Positions 1-8,098 of a stretch of DNA of 43,835 nt are shown here, one piece after another (position 1 is the stretch's first letter; the number at the start of each line of letters is the position of its first letter). The notes below the pieces were generated by a model. The model was not told the origin of the DNA. It saw only the letters and a program-made list of their open reading frames with translations, and did not search any database. The stretch lies in assembly GCA_030066015.1 (NCBI GenBank), contig JASJCL010000056.1, positions 1 through 43,835 of the forward strand, in the 5' to 3' direction. Source of the DNA: Desulfosarcinaceae bacterium (GTDB lineage: Bacteria > Desulfobacterota > Desulfobacteria > Desulfobacterales > Desulfosarcinaceae). A program made the position numbers and the translations under genes.

Positions 1-1
1 G

Positions 2-883
2 GGCGGGGGCAGCTACACGGTCAACGTGGACGCGGCCTACGAGGCGTGCAGCTGGAATACGGCCGAGAGCATCGGCTGGATCAGCCTGTCGCCGAGAAGC
101 GGCACGGGCGACGGTCCGGTAACGGTGACGGTCGATCCCAACAGCGGCCCGGCGCGCTCGGCAACGATCACCATCGCCGGGCAGTCCCACCGGGTGAGCC
201 AGGCGGGGGCGCGCCACGAGATCACTGGCATTACCCTCTCCCCCACGTCGCCGGCCAGGCTCGAGCTGGGCAACCGCGTCAACATCCGCTTCAACTACTA
301 CACGGACGAGGCCGGCGGTGTGCGCATCTTCGTCGAGCCTTACACCCGGGGCGCCCCGACACCGAATCGGGTTGTCAGCGGCTCGACGCTGTATCCCGCC
401 GGCAGCGGCTCCGGTGCCGGATATTTCTATATTCGTAACGTGGCCACGACCGTGGATCAGGTCCGGGTCTGGATGACCAACGCCGACCAGAGCCGGGTCC
501 TGTTCGAGCGATTTCTCAGCGTGTCCTATGTTTACTATCTGGCGCGCCACGAGGTCACCAGTATCGCAATGACGCCGGCTTCACCGGCCTCCGTCCTGCT
601 GACCTTCCGCGTCAACCTCAGCTTCAATTACTACACCGACGAAGCGGGTGGCGTGCGGATTTTCGTCGAGCCGTACACCAGTGGCTCACCGACCCCGAAC
701 CGGGCCGTCAGCCCATCCCCCTTGTATGCTGCCGGCAGTGGCACCGGCGAAGGGTTTTTTACCATCACGGAAGTCCCCGTCACGGTGGACCAGGTCCGGG
801 TCTGGATGACCAATGCCGATCAGAGCCGGATCCTTTTCGAACGGTTTATTCCGGTGACCTACTTTTTCTACCAGCTCCTATAG
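2..883 (+). CDS. BACON-domain secreted protein with two tandem C-terminal repeats (5' end outside window)
   Basis: The reading frame is open from base 2 and the start lies upstream of the window, so this is a C-terminal fragment of at least 293 residues. Its first ~65 residues look like a BACON domain (a small beta-sandwich often found beside carbohydrate-active or adhesive modules): a Cys-Ser-Trp segment, WISLSPRSGTGDG, then RSATITIAG and VSQAG at the domain end. Two copies of a ~110-residue module follow, each starting RHE and sharing FNYYTDEAGGVRIFVEPYT and VDQVRVWMTNADQSR. The protein ends right after the second copy, with no sorting signal. It is probably secreted or on the cell surface, but the signal peptide is not in view. 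The stop is 48 bp before the WD40-caspase gene with no obvious terminator between, so co-transcription is likely. The repeated module is not one I can name. Confidence 0.8.
   Translation, partial: GGGSYTVNVDAAYEACSWNTAESIGWISLSPRSGTGDGPVTVTVDPNSGPARSATITIAGQSHRVSQAGARHEITGITLSPTSPARLELGNRVNIRFNYYTDEAGGVRIFVEPYTRGAPTPNRVVSGSTLYPAGSGSGAGYFYIRNVATTVDQVRVWMTNADQSRVLFERFLSVSYVYYLARHEVTSIAMTPASPASVLLTFRVNLSFNYYTDEAGGVRIFVEPYTSGSPTPNRAVSPSPLYAAGSGTGEGFFTITEVPVTVDQVRVWMTNADQSRILFERFIPVTYFFYQLL
212..541 (+). repeat. Tandem protein-domain repeat, copy 1
   Basis: First copy of the ~110-residue module (RHEITGITLSP onward). It shares long identical blocks with copy 2, notably the NYYTDEAGGVRIFVEPYT and DQVRVWMTNADQSR segments, while the DNA differs at many synonymous sites. 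The duplication is therefore old and kept by selection on the protein. Confidence 0.85.
545..874 (+). repeat. Tandem protein-domain repeat, copy 2
   Basis: Second copy of the module (RHEVTSIAMTP onward), offset by 333 bp (111 codons) from copy 1. The N-terminal third of the module (after RHE) and the stretch after PTPNR are the variable parts; the central and C-terminal blocks are nearly invariant. Confidence 0.85.
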
Positions 884-931
884 AGTCCAGATGGCGGTAA
901 ACGAATTGCTGAAAGCGGAAAGAGGACGTCC

Positions 932-3900
932 ATGAAAAAGGTGATGACGATGAAACCGTTATGCTGTTTGCCAATTTTCATTTTTCTGCTCCTCGCCTGT
1001 GCTCCCGAGCAATCCATGAAGACAAGCGGCACGGGTGCAACCCTCTCCGAGGCTGGAGAACTGCCCGCGGCGGGCAAGGAGCCGCAGCTGGTCCTCGAGG
1101 CCGGCGGACACCAGGCCATCGTGCGCTCCTTGCTCTGCACCGCCGATGGCAGTGAACTGATATCGGTGGGCGACGACAAGAGCATTCGGATCTGGTCGGT
1201 GTCCACCGACGGCCGCAAGGCCCATTTGAAGCGCACCATCCGCGGCCAGATCGAAGCGGGGCGCGCCGGCCAACTGGCCGCAGCGGCCCTGTCGCCACCG
1301 GACAGCGGCGGGCGGCAACGCTGGCTGGCCGTGGGCGGATTTTTGGCGGGTCCCGGCACCTTCCGGGATGCCATCCGGGTGCACGACTACCGCAGCGGCA
1401 AGGTTCACGCCCTCCTGCGCGGCCAGCAGGGCAGCGTTCTGGCCCTGGCCTTCTCGCCGTCGGGACGCTGGCTGGCCTCGGCGGGCAAGGACAACAAGAT
1501 TCGACTGTGGGACGTGTCCGACCTGGAACAAGGCGGCATCTTCAAGACGCATCGGGTTCTCAGCGGTCACAAGGACCGGATCACCGCGCTGGCCTGGTCC
1601 TCATCCGGTCACCGGCTGGCCTCGGCATCTTACGACGGCAGCGCCCGTCTCTGGGACACCACCCAGGTGGATGCGGGCAAGGTCAAGCTCGCCGCCGTCC
1701 TCAAAGGGCATACGGGCAAAGTGCGCAGCGTGGCCTTCCATCCGGCAGGCGAGGTGCTGATCACCGGTGGTCAGGACAAGGAGATTCGCCTTTGGGATGC
1801 CGACAGCGGCAGCGGGCGCCGGGTAGTGGCTACCGCCGACCATGCGCTCTCCGCGCTGGCCTTCTCCCCCGACGGAAACTTCATCATCGCGGGCAATTAC
1901 ACGCCACCACGGCCCGATCATGTCACCCTTTTTACCTATCCCCAGGGACGTCAGCACCTGCTCTTCGACGGTCACGACAACTTGGTGGCGGCCACGGTGT
2001 TTCACCCCAAAGGCCATTGGCTGGCCACCGCCGGCGGTGATCATAAGGAGATCCTCATTTGGGACCCCTATGACGGGCAGATCCTCTCGCGCCTCGAAGG
2101 ACAGGGCAGAACCATCTATTCGGTCGCCTTTTCCAAAGATGGACGGTACATTAGCTGGGGGCCTGGCCTGGCCTACACCTCTATCAACGACCGGGGGCCC
2201 TTGACACAGCGGTTCGACCTCAAGGAACTCAAACGGATGGCCGAGGGTCTCGCCGACGCCGATGCCATCCGGGCGGTGGAGCGCCACCAGGACCTCTCCC
2301 TCACGATCGACACCAGCAGTGACGCGACCCATCAGGATCTGCTCCATATCCAGCGCGGCACCAAGCGCCTCGCGACGATCCGCCGGGGGTCCCAAAACGG
2401 TCATTGGCACAGCGCCTACAGCTTCACTCCCACTGGTCGGAGCCTCCTCTCCGGCGGCCAGAACGGGGCCTTGGGATTGTTTGGCCTGGATGGGAAACTC
2501 CGCGCCGAACTGGTCGGCCATACCGGCGAGATCAAGGCCGTGGCTGTCTCCGCCGACGGCCGCTGGGCCCTCTCCGGATCCAACGATCAGACGGTGAAGC
2601 TGTGGAATTTGGATGCGGTGTACACAGACGGCGCCCGAGAGATTGCCGCCACCCTGACGCTGTTTCCCACGGCGGATGGCCAGTGGATCGCCTGGACGAA
2701 GGAGGGCTTTTTTGCCGCCTCGACCACCGGGTCCCGCAACATCGGTTACAGCGTCAACCAGGGGCTGGCGCTCACGGCAAAATATGTGTCGGTGGATCAA
2801 CTCTACGACCGCTTCTACCGCCCCGACCTGGTCTACACCCGCATTCACGGTGATGCCGAGAAGCTGTGGCACCAGAAGGAGGCGTCGACGGACGCCAAGA
2901 CGGTCTTGAAAAAAGGGTTGGCACCCCGCATCGCCTTTGTCGATCCCGCCACCAGCGTGCAGGTGGCGGAAAAACGGGTCCAGGTCCAAGCCAACGTGGT
3001 GGATCAGGGGGGCGGGGTCGGCAAGGTCGTCTGGCAGGTCAACGGCACCACCGTGGCCACGGACAGCTATGCTGACAAGCCGCTTTCGCGCACGGCGGTT
3101 GGTGCCCCGGCCTCAGAGAGCGGCGTTCTCACGCTCAATCAGCATTTCGAACTGCTGCCCGGGAAGAATACGATTCGCCTGATCGCATACAACCAGAACA
3201 ATTTGGTGGCCTCCGAGCCCGCCGTCTTAAACTTCCACCTGAAAGCGACGAGCGAGACGGTCGCCACCGCCGCCAGCCCCCCGGCCGCGCCAGTGACCCC
3301 AGCGACCACCAAGGAGGTCGTCCTGCAACCGCCCGAGGTCACGGTGGAGAGCGCCCTCTACCAGGCCCCCAAGCTCCATCTGCTCGTGGTGGGCATCAAC
3401 CGGTATCGGGACAAGGCGCTCTGGCTGCGCTATGCCGTTCAGGACGGGAAGGCCATCATCGATACCTTGACGAAGGTGGGACGACCCCTCTTCGGCGAGG
3501 TCCAGGTGACCACCCTCTTTGACGATCAGGCGACCCTGGCCGGCCTGGATGCCGCCTTCGGCGCCGCCAGGCAGAAGATCGCCCCCCAGGATGTATTCAT
3601 CTTCTACCTGGCCGGTCACGGGGTGACGCGCGACGGCCGCTACTATTTTCTTCCCCACGATTTCCGCTACACCAGCGATGACGCCATCCGGACGGGCGGC
3701 GTCAATCAGGACCATTTCCAGACCTGGTTGAGCCGTATCCCCGCGCGCAAAAGCCTGGTGCTTATCGACACCTGCGAGAGCGGCTCCTTCTCGAAAACCA
3801 TGCTGGCCCTGCGCGGTATCGCCGAGAAGACGGCTGTGGCCAAACTCACCCGCGCCACCGGGAGGGCCACCATTTTGGCCGCGACCGATGAACAGCCGGC

Positions 3901-4138
3901 GGCCGAAGGATACCAGGGTCACGGGGTCTTCACCTATGTTCTCCTGCAGGGCATACGCCACGCGGATGCGCAATTCGGCAACCGCGATGGCTACATCGGC
4001 CTCTTCGAGCTGGCAGCCTACGTGAACGATCAGGTGCCGGCCATCACCATGAACGCCTTCAATTTCGAGCAGGTGCCGCAGGTCTCCCTCATCGGCACCG
4101 ATTTCCCGATTGGGCTCGTCAGCGGCATGGGCGCATGA
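932..4138 (+). CDS. WD40-repeat / caspase (peptidase C14) lipoprotein
   Basis: This 1068-residue protein starts with a lipoprotein signal (hydrophobic stretch, then LLLAC), so it should be anchored in the cell envelope. Residues ~55-570 hold about nine WD40 repeats with GH...W/F-D/N endings such as RLASASYDGSARLWD, a beta-propeller for protein binding. Residues ~665-770 form a beta-rich, Ig-like linker. Residues ~810-1010 are a C14 caspase-type protease: LAGHG carries the catalytic His (H896) and IDTCESGSF the catalytic Cys (C948), so the active-site dyad is intact. The ATG has AAGAGGA just upstream (919-925). It probably forms a unit with the BACON-repeat gene before it. Bacterial WD40-caspases are known from signalling and conflict contexts, but a lipid-anchored one would act outside the cytoplasm. 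The substrate is unknown. Confidence 0.88.
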   Translation: MKKVMTMKPLCCLPIFIFLLLACAPEQSMKTSGTGATLSEAGELPAAGKEPQLVLEAGGHQAIVRSLLCTADGSELISVGDDKSIRIWSVSTDGRKAHLKRTIRGQIEAGRAGQLAAAALSPPDSGGRQRWLAVGGFLAGPGTFRDAIRVHDYRSGKVHALLRGQQGSVLALAFSPSGRWLASAGKDNKIRLWDVSDLEQGGIFKTHRVLSGHKDRITALAWSSSGHRLASASYDGSARLWDTTQVDAGKVKLAAVLKGHTGKVRSVAFHPAGEVLITGGQDKEIRLWDADSGSGRRVVATADHALSALAFSPDGNFIIAGNYTPPRPDHVTLFTYPQGRQHLLFDGHDNLVAATVFHPKGHWLATAGGDHKEILIWDPYDGQILSRLEGQGRTIYSVAFSKDGRYISWGPGLAYTSINDRGPLTQRFDLKELKRMAEGLADADAIRAVERHQDLSLTIDTSSDATHQDLLHIQRGTKRLATIRRGSQNGHWHSAYSFTPTGRSLLSGGQNGALGLFGLDGKLRAELVGHTGEIKAVAVSADGRWALSGSNDQTVKLWNLDAVYTDGAREIAATLTLFPTADGQWIAWTKEGFFAASTTGSRNIGYSVNQGLALTAKYVSVDQLYDRFYRPDLVYTRIHGDAEKLWHQKEASTDAKTVLKKGLAPRIAFVDPATSVQVAEKRVQVQANVVDQGGGVGKVVWQVNGTTVATDSYADKPLSRTAVGAPASESGVLTLNQHFELLPGKNTIRLIAYNQNNLVASEPAVLNFHLKATSETVATAASPPAAPVTPATTKEVVLQPPEVTVESALYQAPKLHLLVVGINRYRDKALWLRYAVQDGKAIIDTLTKVGRPLFGEVQVTTLFDDQATLAGLDAAFGAARQKIAPQDVFIFYLAGHGVTRDGRYYFLPHDFRYTSDDAIRTGGVNQDHFQTWLSRIPARKSLVLIDTCESGSFSKTMLALRGIAEKTAVAKLTRATGRATILAATDEQPAAEGYQGHGVFTYVLLQGIRHADAQFGNRDGYIGLFELAAYVNDQVPAITMNAFNFEQVPQVSLIGTDFPIGLVSGMGA

Positions 4139-4159
4139 CGGCAGCCGGCGACGCCAGGA

Positions 4160-4195
4160 CCGATGCAGGCCAATCCCACCGGCGGCCTGCATCGG
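4160..4195 (+). terminator. Perfect 12-bp inverted repeat after the WD40-caspase gene
   Basis: CCGATGCAGGCC (4160-4171) pairs perfectly with GGCCTGCATCGG (4184-4195) across a 12-nt loop, starting 22 nt after the stop codon. No T-run follows directly, so it may be a weak or Rho-assisted terminator, or an RNA-stabilising hairpin. A second weaker inverted repeat (ACTGGATT at 4241-4248, AATTCAGT at 4257-4264) lies between this and the rho-like gene. The rest of 4139-4344 shows nothing else clear. Confidence 0.5.
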
Positions 4196-4344
4196 CGCTT
4201 GGCCGCGGCGGCCATTTAGATGGACCGCAGCCCTTTATTTACTGGATTCTTCGTTCAATTCAGTTTAACACTTGGCCAGTGTGATCCCTTCCCCGCCCGG
4301 GGTCGGCCCCGGCCCCATGCGTTGCGCTGCCCGCGGGAATTCAT

Positions 4345-5466
4345 GTGAGATGGGTAATTGGCTTAACTCTGTCAAACTCGGGAGTGGCATTGGAAACGGT
4401 CAGCGGCTATTTGGAGATTCATGACAAAGGATTCGGTTTCCTGCGGGAGATCGAGCGCAATTTTCAAGCCCAATCGGTGGACACCTTCGTACCGGCCCAC
4501 CTGATCACTCGCCTGCGGTTGCGCGAAGGGGTTCGGATCGAGGGCTCCGGCGTGCCGGGGAGCGGCAAGAACCGCAACCTGCGGCTGGAAAAGATCGATC
4601 GAATCAGCGGCTGCGACCGCAAGCATTACGCCAAACTGCGTCCGCTCCAAGATCAGGTCAGTCTCAACCCCACCGAGCGCTTTTACATGCGCCGGGGGCC
4701 GGACGACATCACCGGGCACGCCCTCGATCTGATCGTCCCCATGGGCAAGGGTCAGCGCGGACTGATCATCTCGCCCCCCAAATCGGGCAAGACGACCCTG
4801 CTGCGGCACATGGCCAACGCCGTCACCGATCATCATCCCGAAGTGGACGCCTTCGTACTGCTCGTGGATGAGCGGCCCGAGGAGGTGACCGATTTCAAGC
4901 GCGGTCTGCAGGGCGCCCACGTACTCTACTCCTCCGCCGACCAGAGTGTCGGCCAGCATATGCGCATGACCCGACTGGCCATGCACACGGCGATGCGATC
5001 GGCCGAGGCCGGTCGTGACGCCGTCGTCTTCATCGACAGCCTGACCCGCATGGCGCGGGCCTTCAACGTCAATACCCGCAGCCATGGCCGCACCCTCTCC
5101 GGCGGGTTGGCGGCCACCGCCATGGAGATGCCCCGGCGCATCTTCGGCGCTGCCCGCGATATCGAAGACGGGGGCTCATTGACCATCATCGCAACCATCC
5201 TCGTGGATACGGGCAGCCGGATGGACGACATTATCTATCAAGAGTTCAAAGGTACCGGCAATCTGGATCTCGTTCTCAGCCGTGAATGTGCCGAGCAACG
5301 CATTTTCCCCGCCATCGACGTCCATCAGTCCGGCACCCGCAAGGAAGATCTGCTCCTCTCCGAGGCGGAATACAAGGAGGCCGTCCAGGTGCGCCGGGGC
5401 CTCTCACGCCGTGACGTGACCACCGCCATGAGCGACCTCATCGACTACCTCGACAAGCAAGGCTGA
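4345..5466 (+). CDS. rho: Rho-type transcription termination factor, short paralogue
   Basis: Hexameric RNA-dependent ATPase of the Rho family. The cold-shock-like primary RNA-binding part comes first (SGYLEIHDKGFGFLR, residues ~20-35). The RecA-type motor follows, with Walker A PPKSGKTT (K149), VDERPEEVTDFKR, Walker B VVFIDSLTRMARAFN, and the arginine-bearing C-terminal block GTGNLDLVLSRECAEQR and SGTRKEDLL. At 373 residues it lacks the N-terminal helical domain of typical ~420-residue Rho, and several motifs differ from the housekeeping consensus (SGKTT rather than AGKT; FIDSLTRMARAFN rather than LLDSITRLARAYN). Two starts are possible: GTG 4345 with a weak GGGA, or TTG 4390 with GGGAG five bases before it. 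The second gives a start just before the conserved fold and would drop 15 residues. It is followed 7 bp later by a TPR gene. Likely a second Rho rather than the essential one. Confidence 0.88.
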   Translation: MRWVIGLTLSNSGVALETVSGYLEIHDKGFGFLREIERNFQAQSVDTFVPAHLITRLRLREGVRIEGSGVPGSGKNRNLRLEKIDRISGCDRKHYAKLRPLQDQVSLNPTERFYMRRGPDDITGHALDLIVPMGKGQRGLIISPPKSGKTTLLRHMANAVTDHHPEVDAFVLLVDERPEEVTDFKRGLQGAHVLYSSADQSVGQHMRMTRLAMHTAMRSAEAGRDAVVFIDSLTRMARAFNVNTRSHGRTLSGGLAATAMEMPRRIFGAARDIEDGGSLTIIATILVDTGSRMDDIIYQEFKGTGNLDLVLSRECAEQRIFPAIDVHQSGTRKEDLLLSEAEYKEAVQVRRGLSRRDVTTAMSDLIDYLDKQG

Positions 5467-5473
5467 GGCCCAT

Positions 5474-6697
5474 ATGCCCCTTTGGAAGCTCTTTGCGGGG
5501 CCTTCGGCCGAGAAGCTGACGCGCCAGGCGGAAGCACTTCTGCAGCAGGCGCAGTGGGGACCGGCCAAAGTGGCCCTGGAGCGGGCCCTCGCAAAAACGA
5601 CGGATCCCGTGGCGCGGGACCGGCTGCAGGTGGAGATCGGGACCTGCTGCGATCATCTGGCCAGCGACCATCTGAAGCAGGCGGCCCTGCTGGCGGAAGG
5701 GGGTCACCACCGGGACGCTGGGGAACTGATTCAGCTGGCCCTCGAAGTGGCCCGTGATCCTCGGCTGAAAGAGCGGGCCCGGCGCGACGGGGAACAGCTG
5801 GGGGCGGCTGCGCACACCGAAATCCCCGCTCCCGTGGTCCTTCCTCCCGAGCGGCGCGACCGCTCCCCGGCGGAAATGGGTGTGGCGCCTGCCGATGAAG
5901 CCACGTTCTGGGCCCTGATCGGCACCCTGCCGGAGGACATGCAGGCGGCCTACGAGGCCTATGGTGAGCCCTTTCGCAGCGGCTATCTGGCCCTCAACCA
6001 GGGGGATTTCCACAGGGCGGTCCGCCGGCTCGAAGCGGCCCACCGGGATCATCCCCAGGCGGGCACCTACATTCCGCTCGAACTGGCCGCCGCCTATGCC
6101 CACGTCGGCCGCGGCGCGGAAGCGTGTCGGTTGCTGGAAGTGTTTCTGCGCTATCATCCCGATATCCTGCCGGCCTACCAGCTCTACTGCGACCTGTTAT
6201 GGGAGATGCAGGCGTTCGACGCCGTCGAAGAACTGCTGTCGGCCGTTCCCGACGATTTGCTGGATAGCGTCGCTCTCGTACTGCTCAGGGGGGAGAACTT
6301 CCTGCGGTCCGGGCGGTTCGACGTCGGTATTCGCTTTCTACGCGACGTGCTGGACCGCTTTGGCTGGCACGAGCCAGTGGCCCAGCTGTTGGCCACGACC
6401 CTCGCCGAAGCCGGCGAAAGCACCGCCGCACGCAGCCTGTATGGGGAGATCATGCACCGCTGTCAGAGCTGTCACAGCCGCGTCGACCCCATGGTCAAGC
6501 ATCGCTACGCCGAACTCTCTTTCGCCGACGGCCAGCGGGACACCGCTCTGCTGGAACTCTACCTCTCCCTGGCCCAGGACTTCCCCGATCAGGCGAAACT
6601 TTACTTCCAGCGTGTGAGTGCGATTTATGCCGACCAGGGGTACGTCCAAGAGGCAGAGCGCTTCCGGATGCTGTCGGAGCGCTCCGCGATGCGGTAA
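5474..6697 (+). CDS. TPR-repeat protein with a C-terminal CxxCH motif
   Basis: A 407-residue soluble protein without signal peptide or membrane segment. Helical repeats of TPR type run through most of it (for example GPAKVALERALAKT, GDFHRAVRRLEAAHRDHP, GAEACRLLEVFLRYHPD), with a proline-rich, charged break at about residues 115-140. Near the C-terminus C330, C333 and H334 form CQSCH, inside a segment ending AELSFADGQRDTALLELY. The motif equals a heme-c attachment site, but with no export signal a metal-binding or redox role is more likely, as in TPR proteins with a zinc knuckle. The gene starts 7 bp after the Rho-like gene and is surely co-transcribed, so it may be a partner or scaffold for it. 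Function unknown. Confidence 0.8.
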   Translation: MPLWKLFAGPSAEKLTRQAEALLQQAQWGPAKVALERALAKTTDPVARDRLQVEIGTCCDHLASDHLKQAALLAEGGHHRDAGELIQLALEVARDPRLKERARRDGEQLGAAAHTEIPAPVVLPPERRDRSPAEMGVAPADEATFWALIGTLPEDMQAAYEAYGEPFRSGYLALNQGDFHRAVRRLEAAHRDHPQAGTYIPLELAAAYAHVGRGAEACRLLEVFLRYHPDILPAYQLYCDLLWEMQAFDAVEELLSAVPDDLLDSVALVLLRGENFLRSGRFDVGIRFLRDVLDRFGWHEPVAQLLATTLAEAGESTAARSLYGEIMHRCQSCHSRVDPMVKHRYAELSFADGQRDTALLELYLSLAQDFPDQAKLYFQRVSAIYADQGYVQEAERFRMLSERSAMR

Positions 6698-6825
6698 TTC
6701 GGCGCGACATCATCGATTGAACGATTTGAGGGTTCAACGCGTCGGGCCGCGCCCAGATCCAGCACAGCGCTAAATGCTTCCACCTTCATTGCGCACGCAT
6801 AAAGTAAAGACAAGGAATCCCCATC

Positions 6826-7755
6826 ATGGCCGGTTCTTCCAAAAAGGCGATTTACGGGGCCATCGCGGCCAATGCCGCCATCGCCGTCAGCAAATTCTTC
6901 GCCGCTTTCTTTTCGGGATCCTCCTCCATGTTTTCTGAAGGGATCCATTCCCTCGTCGACACTGGTAACGGTGTGCTGCTGCTCCATGGGATTCGGCGCA
7001 GCCAGAAACCACCGGACAGTCAGCATCCCTACGGCTACGGCAAGGAGATTTTCTTCTGGAGCTTCGTCGTGGCGATCTTGATCTTCGCCCTGGGGGGCGG
7101 CATCGCCATCTACGAAGGCGTGAAGCACCTGTTCCACCCCCGCCAGCTGCAGAATGTGATCTGGAACTACCTCGTGCTCATCCTGGCGCTGATCTTCGAG
7201 GGATCGGCCCTGCGGATCGCGCTGAAGGAGTTCAACGCAACGCGGGGAGACAAGCCATTTTTCCGGGCCCTACGGGAAGGGAAGGACAGCGCCACCATCG
7301 CCGTGGTCATCGAAGACACGGCCGCCTTGTTGGGGCTGGTGGTCGCCCTGCTCTCCGTCCTGCTGAACCACCTTACCGGTTGGGTGTATTTCGATGGTCT
7401 GGGGTCCATCCTCATTGGGCTGATTCTGGTCTGTGTATCCCTGTTTTTTGCCGCCGAATGCAAAGGACTCCTGGTGGGAGAGGGGCTCTTACCCGAAGAT
7501 TTGGCGGCGGTGCAGCGGATCCTGTCGGCGGAACCCAAGGTGAAGGCGTACAAACGACCGTTGAGTCTTTTCTTCGGCCCCAATGAAGTATTGGTCAATT
7601 TGGAGGTGAACTTCGCCGATGCCCTCACCGCCGATGAGATCGAAATGGTCATCGACGGTCTGGAGACCAAAATTCGCCGGGCCATACCGGCAGTAAACCG
7701 CATTTTTATCGAGGCGGACGCGCTCCGAAAAACAGGGCCAGCGGCGGGCCAATGA
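6826..7755 (+). CDS. Cation diffusion facilitator (divalent metal efflux transporter)
   Basis: A 309-residue inner-membrane transporter of the CDF/SLC30 family, exchanging Zn2+ or similar ions for protons. About six hydrophobic helices lie in residues ~10-220. Helix 2 carries SEGIHSLVDTGN, the family's first metal-site helix (the His and Asp pair), and helix 5 carries VVIEDTAALLGL, the second. A cytosolic ferredoxin-like domain follows (residues ~225-305: VLVNLEVNFADALTADEIE). The HPYGYGKE loop after helix 2 and the VVIEDTAA helix resemble the SLC30A9-like branch. The metal cannot be told from sequence. AAGGAA lies 9-14 bases before ATG 6826. It is probably its own transcription unit, 128 bp after the TPR gene and ending in a convergent hairpin. 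Confidence 0.92.
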   Translation: MAGSSKKAIYGAIAANAAIAVSKFFAAFFSGSSSMFSEGIHSLVDTGNGVLLLHGIRRSQKPPDSQHPYGYGKEIFFWSFVVAILIFALGGGIAIYEGVKHLFHPRQLQNVIWNYLVLILALIFEGSALRIALKEFNATRGDKPFFRALREGKDSATIAVVIEDTAALLGLVVALLSVLLNHLTGWVYFDGLGSILIGLILVCVSLFFAAECKGLLVGEGLLPEDLAAVQRILSAEPKVKAYKRPLSLFFGPNEVLVNLEVNFADALTADEIEMVIDGLETKIRRAIPAVNRIFIEADALRKTGPAAGQ

Positions 7756-7774
7756 CGGCCCGCGCAAGCCGTCA
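7753..7774. terminator. Hairpin between convergent genes
   Basis: TGACGGC (7753-7759) and GCCGTCA (7768-7774) form a perfect 7-bp stem with an 8-nt loop. It begins at the stop codon of the transporter gene and sits before the stop of the convergent 100-residue gene. No T-run. It could serve both strands. Confidence 0.4.
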
Positions 7775-7795
7775 GCACCCATCTCGATACCGTTC

Positions 7796-8098
7796 TCAGT
7801 CCGTCTCGCTCGTCAGCAGCTCCTTCAGGAGCAGTGCCCACTCCTCTTCGAGGGAGAGCTCCGGGCGCTGGCGGCCGGCCCGACGGTACCAATAGTCGGC
7901 ATTCCAGAGAACCCCCTCCTCCCTGTGCAGATAGGCGTGAACCGCACTGCCCAGCTCCGTAGGGTTCTCCTGGGCGATGCGGTGGGCACGGTCCCAATCG
8001 CCGTTGCGGTCCCACCACAGGGCGGTCAACAGATCGCCGAGATCCTGTGGCGGCCTCGCTGCCGCCAGGCTTTCCATGAATTGTGCTTCGGTCATCAT
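7796..8098 (-). CDS. Conserved hypothetical protein, 100 residues
   Basis: A small soluble acidic protein, all-helical by composition. I recognise a pattern seen in uncharacterised small proteins (WDRAHRIAQ, then HAYLHREEG and NADYWYRRAGR), but no biochemical function is known to me. Two adjacent ATG codons (8098 and 8095) follow a strong GGAGG; the second ATG has the better spacing. The gene overlaps the stop of the YkgJ-type gene (ATGA type), implying translational coupling and a shared operon. Confidence 0.8.
   Translation of the reverse strand: MMTEAQFMESLAAARPPQDLGDLLTALWWDRNGDWDRAHRIAQENPTELGSAVHAYLHREEGVLWNADYWYRRAGRQRPELSLEEEWALLLKELLTSETD

Noticed and set aside
6717-6737. TTGAAC-N9-GTTCAA dyad before the cation transporter
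   Set aside because: Only 6-bp arms, no promoter fit or T-run; may be chance, so not listed as a regulator site.
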